Of a stretch of DNA of 64,000 nucleotides, positions 31,701 to 40,559 are shown piece after piece. The position numbers and the translations under genes were made by a program. Source of the stretch: Eupeodes corollae (Eukaryota > Arthropoda > Insecta > Diptera > Syrphidae); the NCBI RefSeq assembly GCF_945859685.1, contig NC_079149.1, positions 13,861,118 through 13,925,117 on the forward strand, given 5' to 3'. Under the pieces are notes generated by a model, which was not told the DNA's origin, did not search any database, and saw only the letters and a program-made list of their open reading frames with translations. Within the stretch, counting starts at the first letter, position 1. Each line of letters starts with the position of its first letter.

Positions 31701-32622
31701 TTTGTATGATTTTGTTAATTGGAGTGTAATTGGAATTGAATTTATTTGTAGAATCCTCAAACCATTTTGTACTTAACAACCAAGGAAATAAACAAGGATA
31801 GTTTGGACAAGCTTAAGTACATGCTCGATTCTTCACCCCATGGAAAACAACGTCTTCTCGGACCAAAGCTCTTTGGAAGTCAATTTGATGCTAAGCGCAT
31901 TCTCGAGGAAGAAAGTAGGTGGTCTTTTCATTTCAATACATATTTCTGTTTAACCTGATTTATTTTTAGTTCGAAACCAACAATCTTCCGACTCCAAATC
32001 AATTTCAAACATTCTTACATACCAGGTTAACTCGAATTTTCAACAAGAGATTGTGAAGCGCATTGAAACAAAAACTCTCACCGAGTGGCATGTTTCTCTT
32101 GCTCCATCTATTTCATATATGTAAGTTCCAGAGTTGTGATTCATATCATGTAATTGTGACTTATGTTTTTTTTTTAAATTAAGGTTCTGGAAGAAATGCT
32201 GTCAAGCGTTTACCAATCAACTTATAGAACAGGGTCATATCCTTCAAGCTGCCACTTATCTTATCGCATTACACGACACAAAGCAAGTTATAAACATTTT
32301 GCTGGACAAACAGTATTTCAAAGAAGCTTTGATTGTTGCTAAAATACATTGTCAGCCAGATGATAAGATTACAACTGAAATTACAGAGAAATGGGTCCGT
32401 TATTTGGAATCGGTTGGAAATCTTAATGCAGCTGCTTATATGTAAGTAGTATCTCTCTTTTGTGCTGTTTTCTTGTTTATTTAAAATTATGAATCATTTT
32501 TTAGTTGTGCTGCTTCTGGAGAACTTCAAAAAGCTTATAGTATTTTGGCGAAGACAAGAAATATCACACCAGAAATACAGGAAGTATTGGATAAAATACA
32601 TGAGAAAGTTATTAAAATGTAA
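12064..32622 (+). CDS. rig: Gemin5 / rigor mortis WD40 protein, nine exons
   Basis: Exons: 12064-13351, 13415-13718, 20835-21003, 21066-21222, 30856-31685, 31752-31914, 31970-32120, 32184-32441, 32505-32622. All phases agree and total 3438 nt (1145 aa plus stop). The N-terminal two-thirds is a WD40 array (for example SVQIWDFE, IRGLDCDPNW, DGAMRVWDL); the C-terminal third is helical, as in Gemin5. Gemin5 is the SMN-complex subunit that recognises snRNAs for Sm-core assembly; Drosophila rig is also an ecdysone-receptor cofactor needed for moulting. Introns 2 (7.1 kb) and 4 (9.6 kb) hold LINEs and MITEs, and intron 4 holds the opposite-strand CFAP206 gene. The other introns are 62-67 nt. The length is close to the roughly 1.2 kb-residue fly protein, so the gene appears intact. 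Confidence 0.93.
13719..14300 (+). other. Start of rig intron 2, no element recognised
   Basis: Unique-looking AT-rich intronic DNA between the exon 2 donor and the LINE that starts near 14309. No coding frame or repeat end was recognised. Confidence 0.4.
14309..18254 (+). mobile_element. Non-LTR retrotransposon (CR1/Jockey-like) with PHD-finger ORF1
   Basis: This is the most complete LINE here. A 5' leader at 14309-14430 is followed by ORF1 (14431 to about 15840), then ORF2 with an endonuclease part (FIYYQNVGGLRTN; RGGGVMIAVSSSF; LIILGDFNLGNINW) and a reverse transcriptase part. RT blocks include GSDGIPPIVLKN, VSNYRPISKLST, FIAGRSTTTNL, VTSGVPQGSHLGP and the catalytic FADDIK at about 18018. 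ORF2 is broken by stops and frameshifts (near 16100, 16590, 16956, 17130 and 17845) and truncated after the thumb at about 18254. It lies in the sense orientation in rig intron 2. Clade assignment by eye is approximate. Confidence 0.85.
14431..15840 (+). pseudogene. LINE ORF1 with PHD-like zinc finger and Val/Asp/Ala-rich centre
   Basis: The N-terminus has CGVC...HFKC...WKCATC spacing typical of PHD-type fingers found in ORF1 of CR1-like LINEs. The centre (about 15180-15560) is dominated by GTT, GAT and GCT codons giving long Val/Asp/Ala runs. The C-terminal part reads SKFRVGTEPNLLIDHI and IKCFKLVKTDSD, a conserved ORF1 tail. Two frameshifts and one stop (near 14904, 15180 and 15563) inactivate it. 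Confidence 0.7.
18374..18388 (+). repeat. Scrap of a Tc1-type terminal repeat
   Basis: CAGTGAGTGTCATTA is identical to the first 15 bases of the right terminal repeat of the Tc1 element at 32842-34416. No transposase follows; instead a (TTAC)n run and a LINE 3' end abut it, so this is a truncated remnant. Confidence 0.5.
18389..18785 (-). mobile_element. LINE 3' end with (TAAG)n tail
   Basis: On the minus strand 18785-18413 encodes the C-terminal tail of an endonuclease/RT-type LINE: EWRRRYNDELYGLY, IKVQRLRWLGHVERM, RRSRGRPRLRWR, ending VRPGL at a stop. Directly after the stop comes a short 3' end and a (TAAG)n tail, seen on the plus strand as TTACTTACTTACTTA. The tail marks the true 3' terminus of a severely 5'-truncated copy. 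Similar sequence recurs in decayed form at 23286-23460. The base composition is visibly more GC-rich than its surroundings, which suggests a younger insertion. Confidence 0.8.
18781..19700 (-). mobile_element. LINE reverse-transcriptase fragment, reverse orientation
   Basis: Minus-strand frames at 19247-19017 and 19020-18781 read ALRELIPSRSPDVHGV, then NYRPISKLSTIPKLFDKIV, FQHGFISGRSATTNVA and QMDFVKA. This is the same RT family as the LINE at 14309-18254, whose corresponding block is NYRPISKLSTIQKNF, but inverted relative to it. The sequence upstream to about 19700 continues as broken frames of the same element. The fragment ends abruptly at 18781, where another LINE tail begins. Confidence 0.75.
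19770..19845 (+). repeat. SINE body fragment lacking the tRNA head
   Basis: The block CTTGCGAGGAATTGATAAAT plus CCTTCAAGAGCATATC matches the body of the intact SINE at 48981-49314 at 49110-49145 with few changes. The tRNA-like promoter part is absent, so this is a 5'-truncated or decayed copy. Confidence 0.55.
20061..20592 (-). mobile_element. GTTCAG-family MITE, second copy (inverted)
   Basis: Ends form a 19 bp inverted repeat with two mismatches: GTTCAGACGACATAAGGGA on the left and, read inward from the right, GTTCAGGCAACATAAGGGA. The interior is the reverse complement of the copy at 36876-37364. No coding capacity. It lies in rig intron 2. Which transposase mobilises the family is unknown. 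Confidence 0.75.
20835..21222 (+). CDS. rig: rig exons 3-4
   Basis: Exon 3 (20835-21003) opens after TTTCAG in phase 2 and reads IAVAFSDRRIGVIDI, then SLVWGSNPGCLAFG. A 62 nt intron (GTAAAT at 21004, acceptor TCAAG ending at 21065) leads to exon 4 (21066-21222): VGIFNTENPKMSPFLFHPV, then YSIDWQNQYIYVCCNEKVA. The donor GTAAGT begins at 21223. These are WD40 blades. Exon 4 lies opposite the possible read-through end of CFAP206. Confidence 0.9.
21242..30690 (-). CDS. CFAP206: CFAP206 (C6orf165) ciliary protein, nested in rig intron 4
   Basis: Minus-strand exons: 30690-30495, 30427-30192, 30132-29955, 22415-22054, 21987 to about 21242. Introns are 67, 59, 7539 and 66 nt with GT-AG ends and consistent phases. 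Diagnostic blocks match the CFAP206 family: AAAALQSIL, then GKITCGILLFNKHTGQNGEA; VAVPSESVF joined to PQFTKLFETWYQLLMHM; and near the C-terminus NLWDYRRRAIQLANL followed by THSTQT. CFAP206 is an axonemal protein tied to radial spoke 2 and dynein docking in motile cilia; in flies such genes are typically used in sperm or chordotonal cilia. The 3' end is uncertain: the frame can read on to a stop at 21076 (627 aa in total), or splice at the donor GTACGT starting at 21241. The promoter must lie within the 165 bp before rig exon 5 or inside that intron. Confidence 0.92.
22416..23285. other. 3' end of the large CFAP206 intron, no element recognised
   Basis: AT-rich intronic sequence directly upstream (minus strand) of CFAP206 exon 4. 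Short frames show no motifs. Confidence 0.4.
23286..23575 (-). mobile_element. Decayed LINE 3' end related to 18389-18785
   Basis: The plus strand GGCGCTACTGTCACTTATTG and the block CGGCCTTCCTCTACTGCGCC parallel the LINE tail at 18413-18560. The minus frame reads WRSRGRPQLRWRIQLGRDLK, equivalent to RRSRGRPRLRWRTQVGEDLN of that copy. An old, degenerate copy of the same family. Confidence 0.65.
23690..24700 (+). mobile_element. LINE reverse-transcriptase relic, forward
   Basis: Forward frames read WYDFSCEQLRKRSLALLNLL (RT N-terminal linker) at about 23800, then FWAITRKLNG, then KKSDLKDPTNCRGISFLN-like and WEQDENKLSEFQSGF at about 24320-24470, and VDFKDAFDLINRNSFIQAI at about 24500. The order fits a LINE RT. 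Many stops and the loss of the catalytic segment show it is dead. Confidence 0.7.
24850..26640 (-). mobile_element. LINE ORF2 3' half, reverse orientation
   Basis: The frame 26401-25628 holds most of an RT: ENKLLSTFQAGFRSGLSTVD, FSIDFRAAFDTINR, GVTQGCPLSPIMFAIF and the catalytic box, which reads YAHDLVVL where YADD is expected, so the enzyme is inactive. KYLGVLF follows. The segment 25121-24882 carries the C-terminal zinc knuckle CNLCNRNEIEDVNHFLAVC. The same RT family occurs in the forward orientation at 26830-28680. Confidence 0.82.
26830..28680 (+). mobile_element. Two overlapping LINE relics of the same family, forward
   Basis: The first relic has GVRQGCNLCPLLFALFLDDL (about 26920), then ATAQAILFYGDQVWG (27232), then RGELNRLNFRPHR and the knuckle CTICNQHEREDLLHFL near 27640. 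A second copy starts about 27720 with GVPQGCILSPLLFALFVDDI, an intact-looking YADDLVLL box at about 27869 and KEFKYLGVWITNNLNF at about 28070, and continues to RFEVLNLNFMPQRSD at about 28600. Stops occur throughout. Both lie in the CFAP206 intron, antisense to that gene and sense to rig. Confidence 0.78.
28700..29780 (+). mobile_element. LINE 3' end (FADD-type RT), forward
   Basis: Reads NPGVPQGSVLSPTLLLIFIN and FADDSAFHI at about 28775-28890, then IVQWGIKNHVEFNASKTQ at about 28980, then RIQKRALKMIGDRTIT and LEHRRNVSCLSMFYRYF at about 29350-29460. The C-terminal part is closely parallel to the copy at 44030-44850 (KRDLKMIEDRSLTETF, LKHRRKVSCLSLFYRYF). Several frameshifts. A younger family than the neighbouring LINE relics, judging by longer readable blocks. 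Confidence 0.78.
30856..32622 (+). CDS. rig: rig exons 5-9: end of WD40 array and C-terminal helical region
   Basis: Exon 5 opens after CTTACAG (AG at 30854-30855) and includes LFVGTQNGHVEIF, DICWSPINTSRFAVA, DGAMRVWDL, followed by a basic cluster (EKRRKRKEKG) that could act as a nuclear signal. Its donor is unusual: GTTATA at 31686, forced by the following in-frame TAG; GTATTC at 31674 is an in-phase alternative. Exons 6-9 use strong sites and end IHEKVIKM with TAA at 32620-32622. Repeated helical motifs such as AAYI/CAASGELQKAYSIL resemble the tetratricopeptide-like part of Gemin5. Confidence 0.9.
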
Positions 32623-32754
32623 ACCAAGTATTATTATATGTAGTTTAACTCAGTAATCGATTGGTTTCACATTTCATATTATTAATTACTTTTTACTTCA
32701 ATTGAACTGAACTGAATTTACCGTTATTTATGCGTTTAAACTATATGTAACAAA

Positions 32755-32760
32755 AATAAA
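32755..32760 (+). promoter_or_regulatory. rig poly(A) signal
   Basis: AATAAA lies 133 bases after the rig stop codon, followed by a T-rich tract at about 32785. The Tc1 element begins 82 bases further on. Confidence 0.65.
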
Positions 32761-32841
32761 ATGGAGTTGATATTGCATTTGTGTTTTTTTTTTATTTTTG
32801 AAAAGAGAATTGTAATTTTGGTCTTCCTAATGATATACATG

Positions 32842-34416
32842 CAGTGACTGCCATTAATATTCAGTTTTTGTTAATTTTTTTTTTACTTCGACTTGGTGTT
32901 TAAAAATAAAATATATACAACTATTTCTTGCTTGTAAAAAAACAATTTATTATTTCTTATTAAATGGTATAATGTTTGGTTACCAAACTAAAAGCTAAAC
33001 AAAGAAAAAAATAGAAAAGGAACAAAACTTTAAAAAAACAACGTTCATTAATATTCGTTTTTTTTTCAAAAAACAGAAATGCATCGTTAAGAAATTAATT
33101 TTTTAAGAAATGATTTAATATTTTGTCGGATAACCTTGATTGGATATGACTCCTTGAAGTCTTTGAGGCATGTTTTTTTATAATTTTGGAAAGATATTCA
33201 ACACTAATATTGTTCCATTCTTCTTGGTCTCGAATTTTAAGTCCACTTATTGAAGTAACGGGGTTTTCACGAACTCTTCGATCCAATTAATCCTACAAAT
33301 TTTCAATGGGGTTTAAGTATGGGGATTCCGCAGGCGTTTGGATAACTTTTGGACAGTTATAGAGTAGCAACTCTCTAACAACATGAGCCTTATGTTTCGG
33401 ATCGTTGTCCTGGTAAAACTTGAAACTGCGCAAAACACCCATTCTCTCAGCACTTTGTCTCAAATTTTCTCTCAAAATTCTCAAATATTGTTTTTTATTC
33501 ATAATGCCGTCGATGAAAACAAGATTCCCCATGTCTTTTGCAGATATGCAACCCCAAACCGTGACGTGCCCGCCGCCATGTTTGACAGTTGGTTTTAAAT
33601 TTTTGCCCTTTAGCTCTTCGTTAGGTTTCCGAGAAACCATAACCCTTCTGTCTGAACCAAAGAGATTAAACTTACTCTCGTCGGCAAAAATAACGTCGTC
33701 CCACCAACTTGCATCCTTGTTTGTATGCTCCTTCGCGAAGTTGACTCGAATTTTCCTATTGCGCATATTAATGAAGGGCTTCTTTCGGCAACACGACCAC
33801 CTTAGCCATATGCTTTGCGACGAATGGTTGATGCAGATATTTGCTTTTTGCATTCAATTCTGACTTCTTCAACTATTTTTGGGGCACGTAAACGAGGATT
33901 AGCTATGATCTTTCGTACTTTAAGATGTTCTTCTTTCGCCGTAAGTTTTTTAGTTGGCCTTCTTCTTTGGCTAGACTCTTCCTTCATTTTTGTATCTCCG
34001 GACTATATCCCCGACAGTGTTCGGCTTCATATTTTCTTGTAAGTTTCACCTTTTTCGTGTTGAATAATCACAAGTTTTCTTGTTTCAAGACTCGAATTTT
34101 GTCCTTTACGACCCATGTTTTATTTATTGAATAATTCTATAATGTTTGACTTCTAATTACTTAACAAATGTACGCAGAAAACCTACAGACTAGTTTGGTT
34201 TAATTTTACATTAAAAAAAAAAAAAACCGTTAGTCTTAAGAAATGTCAAAGCAAGCAGAGGAAGAAAAAACCGAATATTAATGGAGCGTTTACATTCAGC
34301 CTTTATTCATTCATAAATAAAATAAACAAATACTAAGATTTATAATAATGTTTATAAGTGGAAAATATGAAAAAAGAAATTGCATGATAAAAACCGAATA
34401 TTAATGACACTCACTG
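32842..34416 (-). mobile_element. Tc1-like transposon with double (IR/DR-type) terminal repeats
   Basis: Outer ends: CAGTGACTGCCATTAATATT at 32842 and, read inward from the right, CAGTGAGTGTCATTAATATT. Inner repeats sharing CATTAATATTCG lie at about 33045 and 34275, giving the inner/outer arrangement known from Sleeping Beauty-type elements. TA flanks the right end; the left duplication is mutated. Transposase on the minus strand: Met near 34116 (MGRKGQNSS), HTH part, then WWDDVIFADESKFNLF (first D), VTVWGCIS, FYQDNDPKHKAH (second D) and SPYLNPIENL (E), a DD34E set. A stop near 34030 and a frame change near 33850 disable it. Confidence 0.88.
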
Positions 34417-34421
34417 TATAT

Positions 34422-35526
34422 GGGGCTATCAGGAATAATTGTGTTTCCTATCAACTTTTTCCAATATTCGAAAAAATTGGTATCGTCAATATCTTTCGAA
34501 ATTAGGGAAAAATTACCAGAGAAAAAAATACCTATCATGAACAATTTTTGTATGGGAAATTTTTAGCTTCTTCCCTCGAAATTGTTCCCTGTCATTTTAC
34601 GTGGGGATTTCAAAACAATAAACAACGATTTAAGTTATTGTCTAAAAAAAAAATTAATAAAACTAAAAAATACCTTATTTTAAGGTCAAATTCTTCCAAT
34701 TCGAAGCAAATAAAACTTTTAATTAATTTTATGAAAAAAAACCGACATATCGCTAATAGATTCACTACAAATAGACTGAAGGAAGATATCCAAAAATTAT
34801 GGAAAAATGTTGAAAGTGATATCAACTGCATTGGGCCTCCAGTAAAATCAATTGCCAAGTGGAAAAATGTAAGTGGTTAGTTAATTTAATGGTGTTTTTA
34901 TTTAAAAATAAAATAATTTAAGGTTTGGCGTGAGGAAAAAAATGGTAGGACATTCATGCTGTAATATCCTTTCCTGTTAAAATACAAATGTTTATTTGTT
35001 GGTGGAGCAATTATTTTCACATGAGTGCCGTCTATGCGTCCTTTTACTCCAGGAATTTTATGTTTTTCATAAAACTTCAAGCTTGTTTTTCTTTTTTCTT
35101 CTTGAGTCATTTGCATCTTGATCCATAACCGGCAAACACGCACTTATCCTAATGAAAGGAGGAATAGCGATAGGTTTCTTTGACTGAGGCAAGGAATCAG
35201 ACAGCGTATCCATCAAATGTTAAACAATGGCTTGTTAGCTCTATTGTATCGATGGAATCTTTAGATAGAAACGGTATCAAAAATGTATGAGTCAATCAAA
35301 TGTTTCAACTTATAGTGGTTCTGGTAGCTCTTAAGAATTTGAAGGATCACTTAAACTCCGCCTTATGATTCTCGAAAACAATATTCGAATTTTTTTTAAT
35401 TTTCATGTTGGTAAAAGTTGTTCCCAGGGAAAATTATTCCGTGGGTAATAGGATAGTAGGAACTTACTCCCGGGAAGGGAAAATCTTCTTAGGAAAATAT
35501 TTCCAAAGGAATTCCCGATAAGGCTG
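34422..35526. mobile_element. PIF/Harbinger relic with opposed Myb and transposase frames
   Basis: The left end GGGGCTATCAGGAATAA and the inward-read right end GCCTTATCGGGAATTCC form a weak inverted repeat. Forward frame 34548-34880 ends with a Myb/SANT-like domain (LINFMKKNRHIANRF, then LWKNVESDINCIGPP, KWKNV). Minus frame 35143-34898 carries GRIDGTHVKIIAPP, the first-Asp block of the DDE_Tnp_4 transposase. The convergent two-gene layout with most of the transposase missing indicates an internally deleted copy. It abuts the Tc1 element at 34416. Confidence 0.75.
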
Positions 35527-35729
35527 ATAAAGTCATTGGAGAGCTTGGATCTGGTATATTATTGTTTTGTACCGGCCGGGACCAACCGGTAAACCATGGG
35601 ACTAAAGGTATTTTATAGCAACAAATAGTGTCCTATTAAAATGGCAGTATTTATGGGCAGTAATAGCTTTTACCATCATGATTGAACAAAGTTATGAATG
35701 TACATATGTAAGTAAGTTCAAAATAATAT

Positions 35730-36560
35730 TATTTTTATTGCTGAATTTTGATATTTTGTTGCATGACCTTTGCTTTTAATACCAGCTTCATAGAGACGCA
35801 GCAAAGAATTGATAAGCGCCTCACATCTTTGTGGTTGTATTGACTTTCAGGCCTGCTCCACTACAGAACATAACACATTATTATTTTTGGGTTTTGCAAT
35901 ATAGACTTTTTTTAAAGGTCCGCCCAAAGATTTTCAATGGGGATTAGGTCCTGAGACTGAGCAGGCCATTCCATAACCCCAATTATGTTGTTTATAAACG
36001 ATTGTTTGGCTGTTCTGCTAGTGTACTTTAGGTCATTATTTTGCTGAAAGGCCCATTGCGGCGGCATTTCGAATTCTGCATATGGCTCAATAATGTTTTG
36101 AACAATTCCATAGTAGGAAAAGCATTCCCATACCATGATGTTCGAACTTCCATGTTTGATGATTTTTGTTTTATACCAGGGGTTGAATTCGGTCGTTTTT
36201 AGGACCAGGACCTTTAGCACCATAAGGCATAACCTAACTCTCGTCGATCCAAATAATATTTCTACACTAGGAATCCATTTTAAATGCTCTCGCTCGAATT
36301 TCAACCGTTTGGCTACAGTGAGCGTTCAAAAATGATCTCTCACAATCGTCTTCTCACAGTGTGAACACTACACGTTAAATCTATTTCGCTTACTATTTTT
36401 GTAGCTTCTGCGAGAGATTTCATCTCGTTTTGTCATTGATGGTGTTAGATATTGTTTCGCGTTTTTCTTAGAACTGAAGCGCATTTCTTACCATTTTTGT
36501 AGAACAGTCAACAAGTTCTTGAACTTAATTGTAGGTTTTTCCTTTTTTTATTATGTTGTG
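35730..36560 (-). pseudogene. Tc1-like transposase relic
   Basis: Minus strand 36304-35912 reads FEREHLKWIPSVEILFGS, then KHGSSNIMVWECFSYYGI, AFQQNNDLKYTSRTAK (second Asp block; D retained after NN) and LIPIENLWADL (E). The first catalytic region is altered (WIPSVEIL in place of W..V.W.DE). The N-terminal part lies toward 36560 in broken frames. No terminal repeat was recognised. Confidence 0.72.
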
Positions 36561-36875
36561 AGTGAGTTGGCACCTTTTTGAAGTGCAGTGCTTTGCACGA
36601 CCCACTTTGAATATATATCGTTTTGAAATACTAATTTTTACAATTTAAATACATATATATTTCATATTTTGAATAGAATCTAATTTTCATATCTATCTAT
36701 TTTCATAGAATCTAATTGTTCCAAGAAGGTGCTTTTGAAACAAAAAATAAAGAAATTCAAACGGAACAATATAAATTTAGAGTTTTAAAAGTTTATAGTT
36801 TATAAAATTGGTTCTCATAAAAGTGCATATAACTTTTAGTAAAAAATAATAGATGGCGCTTAATTACAATCAATG

Positions 36876-37364
36876 GTCAGGTTCAGACAACATAAGGGTC
36901 TACATTTGCAGTCAACTTCATTCTTTGAACGTAAATTTTGACCAAGGCAACTAGTTAGTTCTTCAAATGTCATGAATATCAAATTCAGAACTTTACTTCA
37001 CAAACCTCTGCTTTAAGTTCATCGTAAAAAAACTGCCAAAATCATTATTGTCTACAAAACACTCTTCATGCAAGCTACAAGTCCATCACGAATTGTATTT
37101 TGTACATTTTTACTGAAAGCATTAAATGAAGTTGTGCAGAAAATAAATAAATCATAGAGTAATAAAGTTCAGCTCTGAGTTGAATGCAAAAACATGATCA
37201 ACTGTCATTTTGATAGAAGTAGACTTGACTTAATAGTTAGGGAGATTTTTCTTGACTTACTTTCCAGTCAACTTTCCATTAAAGTTGTCTTTATTGGCAG
37301 CTGGCAAATCAGATACTAGAAACTTGCCTTACTTTCAAGTCCCTTATGTCGTCTGAACCTGCCC
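36876..37364 (+). mobile_element. GTTCAG-family MITE, most complete copy, 489 bp
   Basis: The left end GTCAGGTTCAGACAACATAA and the inward-read right end GGCAGGTTCAGACGACATAA form an inverted repeat of more than 20 bp. CAATG flanks both sides (36871-36875 and 37365-37369), a candidate 5 bp duplication. No coding frame of interest; the interior is AT-rich. Copies occur at 20061-20592 (inverted) and, interrupted, at 8540-11650. Confidence 0.8.
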
Positions 37365-37705
37365 AATGCAACAAAGCAAAAGATGATGGTGTCATAATTT
37401 GGTTTAGGATGTGCGAAATTTGACAGGTGTCCCCTTTTCGCAAGGGAAAGTCCTTATTCAACGAATTGCGATTAAGAACAATGACCTTGTAGTCTTTTCG
37501 CCTTAATCTCATAGATAATCTAAAAGTAAAAACCAAAGAGAAGATTTGGAAGGAAAAATTAAAAACATCATAAGCTATGAGTCGTTCTTGAAAAATCGTC
37601 TTAGACGCTGCCTTAAAAACGATGCCGACAAATTAACGAATCCATGCAACGCCGATATGCTGTCATCATAACACTTAAGGGTTTATGACAAAATATTAAA
37701 AAAAG

Positions 37706-39447
37706 AGGCTGGGATGCGACCCACACTGATAACTTCCCATCCCGTCTGTCGATTTTTCTTGCTTAAAAGTTTGTCTATTATGTACTCGTATCAATTTTTA
37801 CCAAATTTGCGTACTATTTTTTGTAGATTTTATTTTTTATGAAAAAACGGACTGTTGGATTTTTATATAAAAATCACTGAATATTTTCTGTAAAATAAAA
37901 TAAGTTTGAAGCCAATAGTTTTAATTTTTGAAAAGCTATTTGAGTCGAAAGTAAATTTTTACCAAGTTTTAGTATTGTTTTTTTAGAGTTTTATTTTTTG
38001 TAAAAAAACCGTCAATTCGATTTTCTTCAAAATTCTATCGAATGTTGAAAACAATATTTTCTATAAGATAAAATTAGTTTGAAGCCAAATATCTTATAGT
38101 TTTGAAAAGATATTTGAGTCGAAAATCATTTTTTACCAACTGTTCAGCAATAATTATTATAAATCAAAATTATTCAAAATAAAATACAACCTTTTTCACG
38201 TTATAAGGAATGTATTTAATTAAATATTATTGGAACAAGACAAATTTTATTTAATGGACTTGATGTTGCCTCGATGATGGTTGCTTGTAAAGAGATCGAT
38301 TCTTCGCATTGCACCATCGCAAGATGCTTATTCATATAAGAACAAATGTATATGGATAAGCTGTAAAAGGGATTAAGATTTAAACATTATATAGAAAAAC
38401 AAAGGTGAAAAGCATTAAAAGTTATAAAGCCAAAACAAAATTCAAGGTAATAAAACATAGGGAATTATATAACTATGTTTGGCAACTTTGCAAAATATTA
38501 ATATTTCATAAAGAGTTAATTGAGTTTTAAAGAATTCATTAATTTACAATTACAGATATAAATTTAGTAAATTTAAGATAAATAATTATTTAGGATGAAA
38601 TAGTTAAACACGGCATTCCTAAACACCAACTTTTATAATTTTTTTTTAAGGTTTTTATTTTTTGTAAAAAAACTGTCAATTCGATTTTTCTCAACATCTT
38701 TCAGAATGCTTAAAACAATATTTCTTATAAGATAAAATAAGTTTGAAGCCTAAATTTTAAGTTTTTGAAAAGATATTTGAATCGATATTTAATTTTTACG
38801 AACTTTCAGTATTGTTTTTTTTAGATTTTTATTTTTTTATAAAAAAAACTGTCAATTCGATTTTTCTCAAAATTTTATCAGATTTCAAAAACATTATTTT
38901 TCGTTGCTCAAAATTGTTTTGGAGATGAAATCATATGTTAGTCGTTAAATTTAGGAGGTGACAAATTTTTTTTTTTTCAGTTTTTTTGATTTAGAAAAAA
39001 ACCGTTATATTGATTTTTTTTCAAAAAATATACTTCTTTGAGATCGCGTTACAGTTTATTATATAAATTTTAATTCAAGTCTCTAGCGTTTTTGGTTCAT
39101 AAGATATTTAGGTTTAACCAAAATTTTCACCTTTTTTTTAAACTGCTATGGTAAAAAAAACCACCCACGCAATTTTCTTGAGAGCCCTTTCTGCATCTTT
39201 CTGCCTTATTATCTGTATAACAAAATTTATTTGAAGTCGATATCTCTTCTGGTTCTTGAGCTATGGACGACGAAAAAAACGTCGCGAACGTACGGACGTA
39301 CGGACGTACGGACGTACACACGCACGCACAGACATCTTTCTAAAAATCTTTTATTTCGACTCTAGGGACCTTGAAACGTCGAGAAATGTTAAAATTTTCA
39401 ATTTGACAAATCGGACCCATTACAATAACTTCCTATGGGAAGTTAAA
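37706..39447 (+). mobile_element. Tandem-repeat element, copy 1 (DINE-1/Helentron-like)
   Basis: Begins AGAGGCTGGGATGCGACCC and ATAACTTCCCATCCCG, ends with the hairpin AACTTCCTATGGGAAGTT. The interior holds diverged tandem units of about 165-180 bp, each with CTGTCAATTCGATTTTT and a TTTGAAGCC...GATATTTGAGTCGA block (units near 37840, 38010, 38663 and 38841), then a (GTACGGAC)n minisatellite. A block at about 38190-38640 looks like inserted foreign sequence. A subterminal inverted motif, central repeats, microsatellite and 3' hairpin are the features of DINE-1/Helentron non-autonomous elements. Classification is inferred. The other copy is at 59734-61043. Confidence 0.65.
39285..39320 (+). repeat. 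(GTACGGAC)n minisatellite
   Basis: Four near-perfect 8 bp units (GTACGGAC) followed by GTACACACGCACGCAC. The second copy of the element has only a short remnant at the equivalent place (about 60900), so the array is variable. Confidence 0.85.
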
Positions 39448-39604
39448 AATACTTACTTGAAGTTTTCATTTTATATAAAATTTAAAAAACACAAAATAAC
39501 GAATAACTTAACGTTAATCAATGGAAAGGCGAAGAATCTTAAAAAGTTAACATTTTAAATTTGTATAATTTTTCTAGCACAAGTTATGTTGTCTTTATAT
39601 TAGT

Positions 39605-40030
39605 GATTATTGATACCCCGAACATCTAACAAAGCAGAGAGTTGCCTAAACATACGTTGCACGATGGTGTCGGCAATTGATTCTGAAAGGTCAGGTTACA
39701 TCCTTATATTTGTTTGTCACCATGCCACACATGTGTTAAATAGGATTCAAGTCTGGCGTGTTTATCGTAGGACTATTGCTTTTCAGTGTTATAAGCCTGA
39801 CGATATTAGGTCTAATATTTGTGTGCATCAGCAAAAGGTTTTCCCAAATGACCAGTACAAATAAATCTACACATTCCACTAGAATTTATTTTAATGTAAT
39901 GCCTAGAGATCATTCAACCTTGTATATGGAAATTCCTTCCCACTGGGCAACTGTTACCGAAAAAGTATCTCTTAACCTGATTGTCCCAACACCCTGCTTC
40001 TATCTTACAAGTGGAGACAAAACTTGGACT
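39605..40030 (-). pseudogene. Tc1-like transposase relic with internal deletion
   Basis: On the minus strand about 40025-39990 reads ESKFCLHL followed by DRSRVLGQSG, the first-Asp region of Tc1 transposases, and about 39760-39720 reads TPDLNPI.HMCGM, the Glu region with the E codon replaced by a stop. The central catalytic block is missing. It is a separate family from the neighbouring copy at 40600. Confidence 0.6.
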
Positions 40031-40559
40031 CATTAGTGACACATATCATTAAAATACCAAAATAATAACAACAAGTGAAAAAATGTGACTGTGCCACTTT
40101 GTTGCAACTCTTAAGGTTTTGGGTAACATGCTACACAAGAAACATGACCTTTACAATAGTTATAGAACCAAACAAAAATTATTTGCTCAAATTAAAGTGT
40201 AACGATGAAATACATTATAAGTTCAAGTACATTTTTTCGTATAACTTATAATGATGTCCATTTTATTTACATTATAGTATGGGGTGATAAAAACTAAGGT
40301 TAACCAACCTCACAAATAGCCACAAGTTTAAAGCTCCCCTAAAAGCATCAGACCATGAATAATTATAGTTCTTTAATGATCAAGAATAATCTGCAAGCGC
40401 CTAAGCAAATGAAAACATAAATATACAATAAATCTTAAAATATAGTTACATTTTCAAGAACATTTTATTCTTTATTATTAACAATAAACAAATGAAATGT
40501 AATGATTGTTGCTTTTCGGAAGAAATATTCCGCACGTTCTTTGTAGAATCATCTGTTAA

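Noticed and set aside
37309..37536. 75-codon reverse frame
   Set aside because: It crosses the boundary of the MITE at 37364 and shows no family motif.
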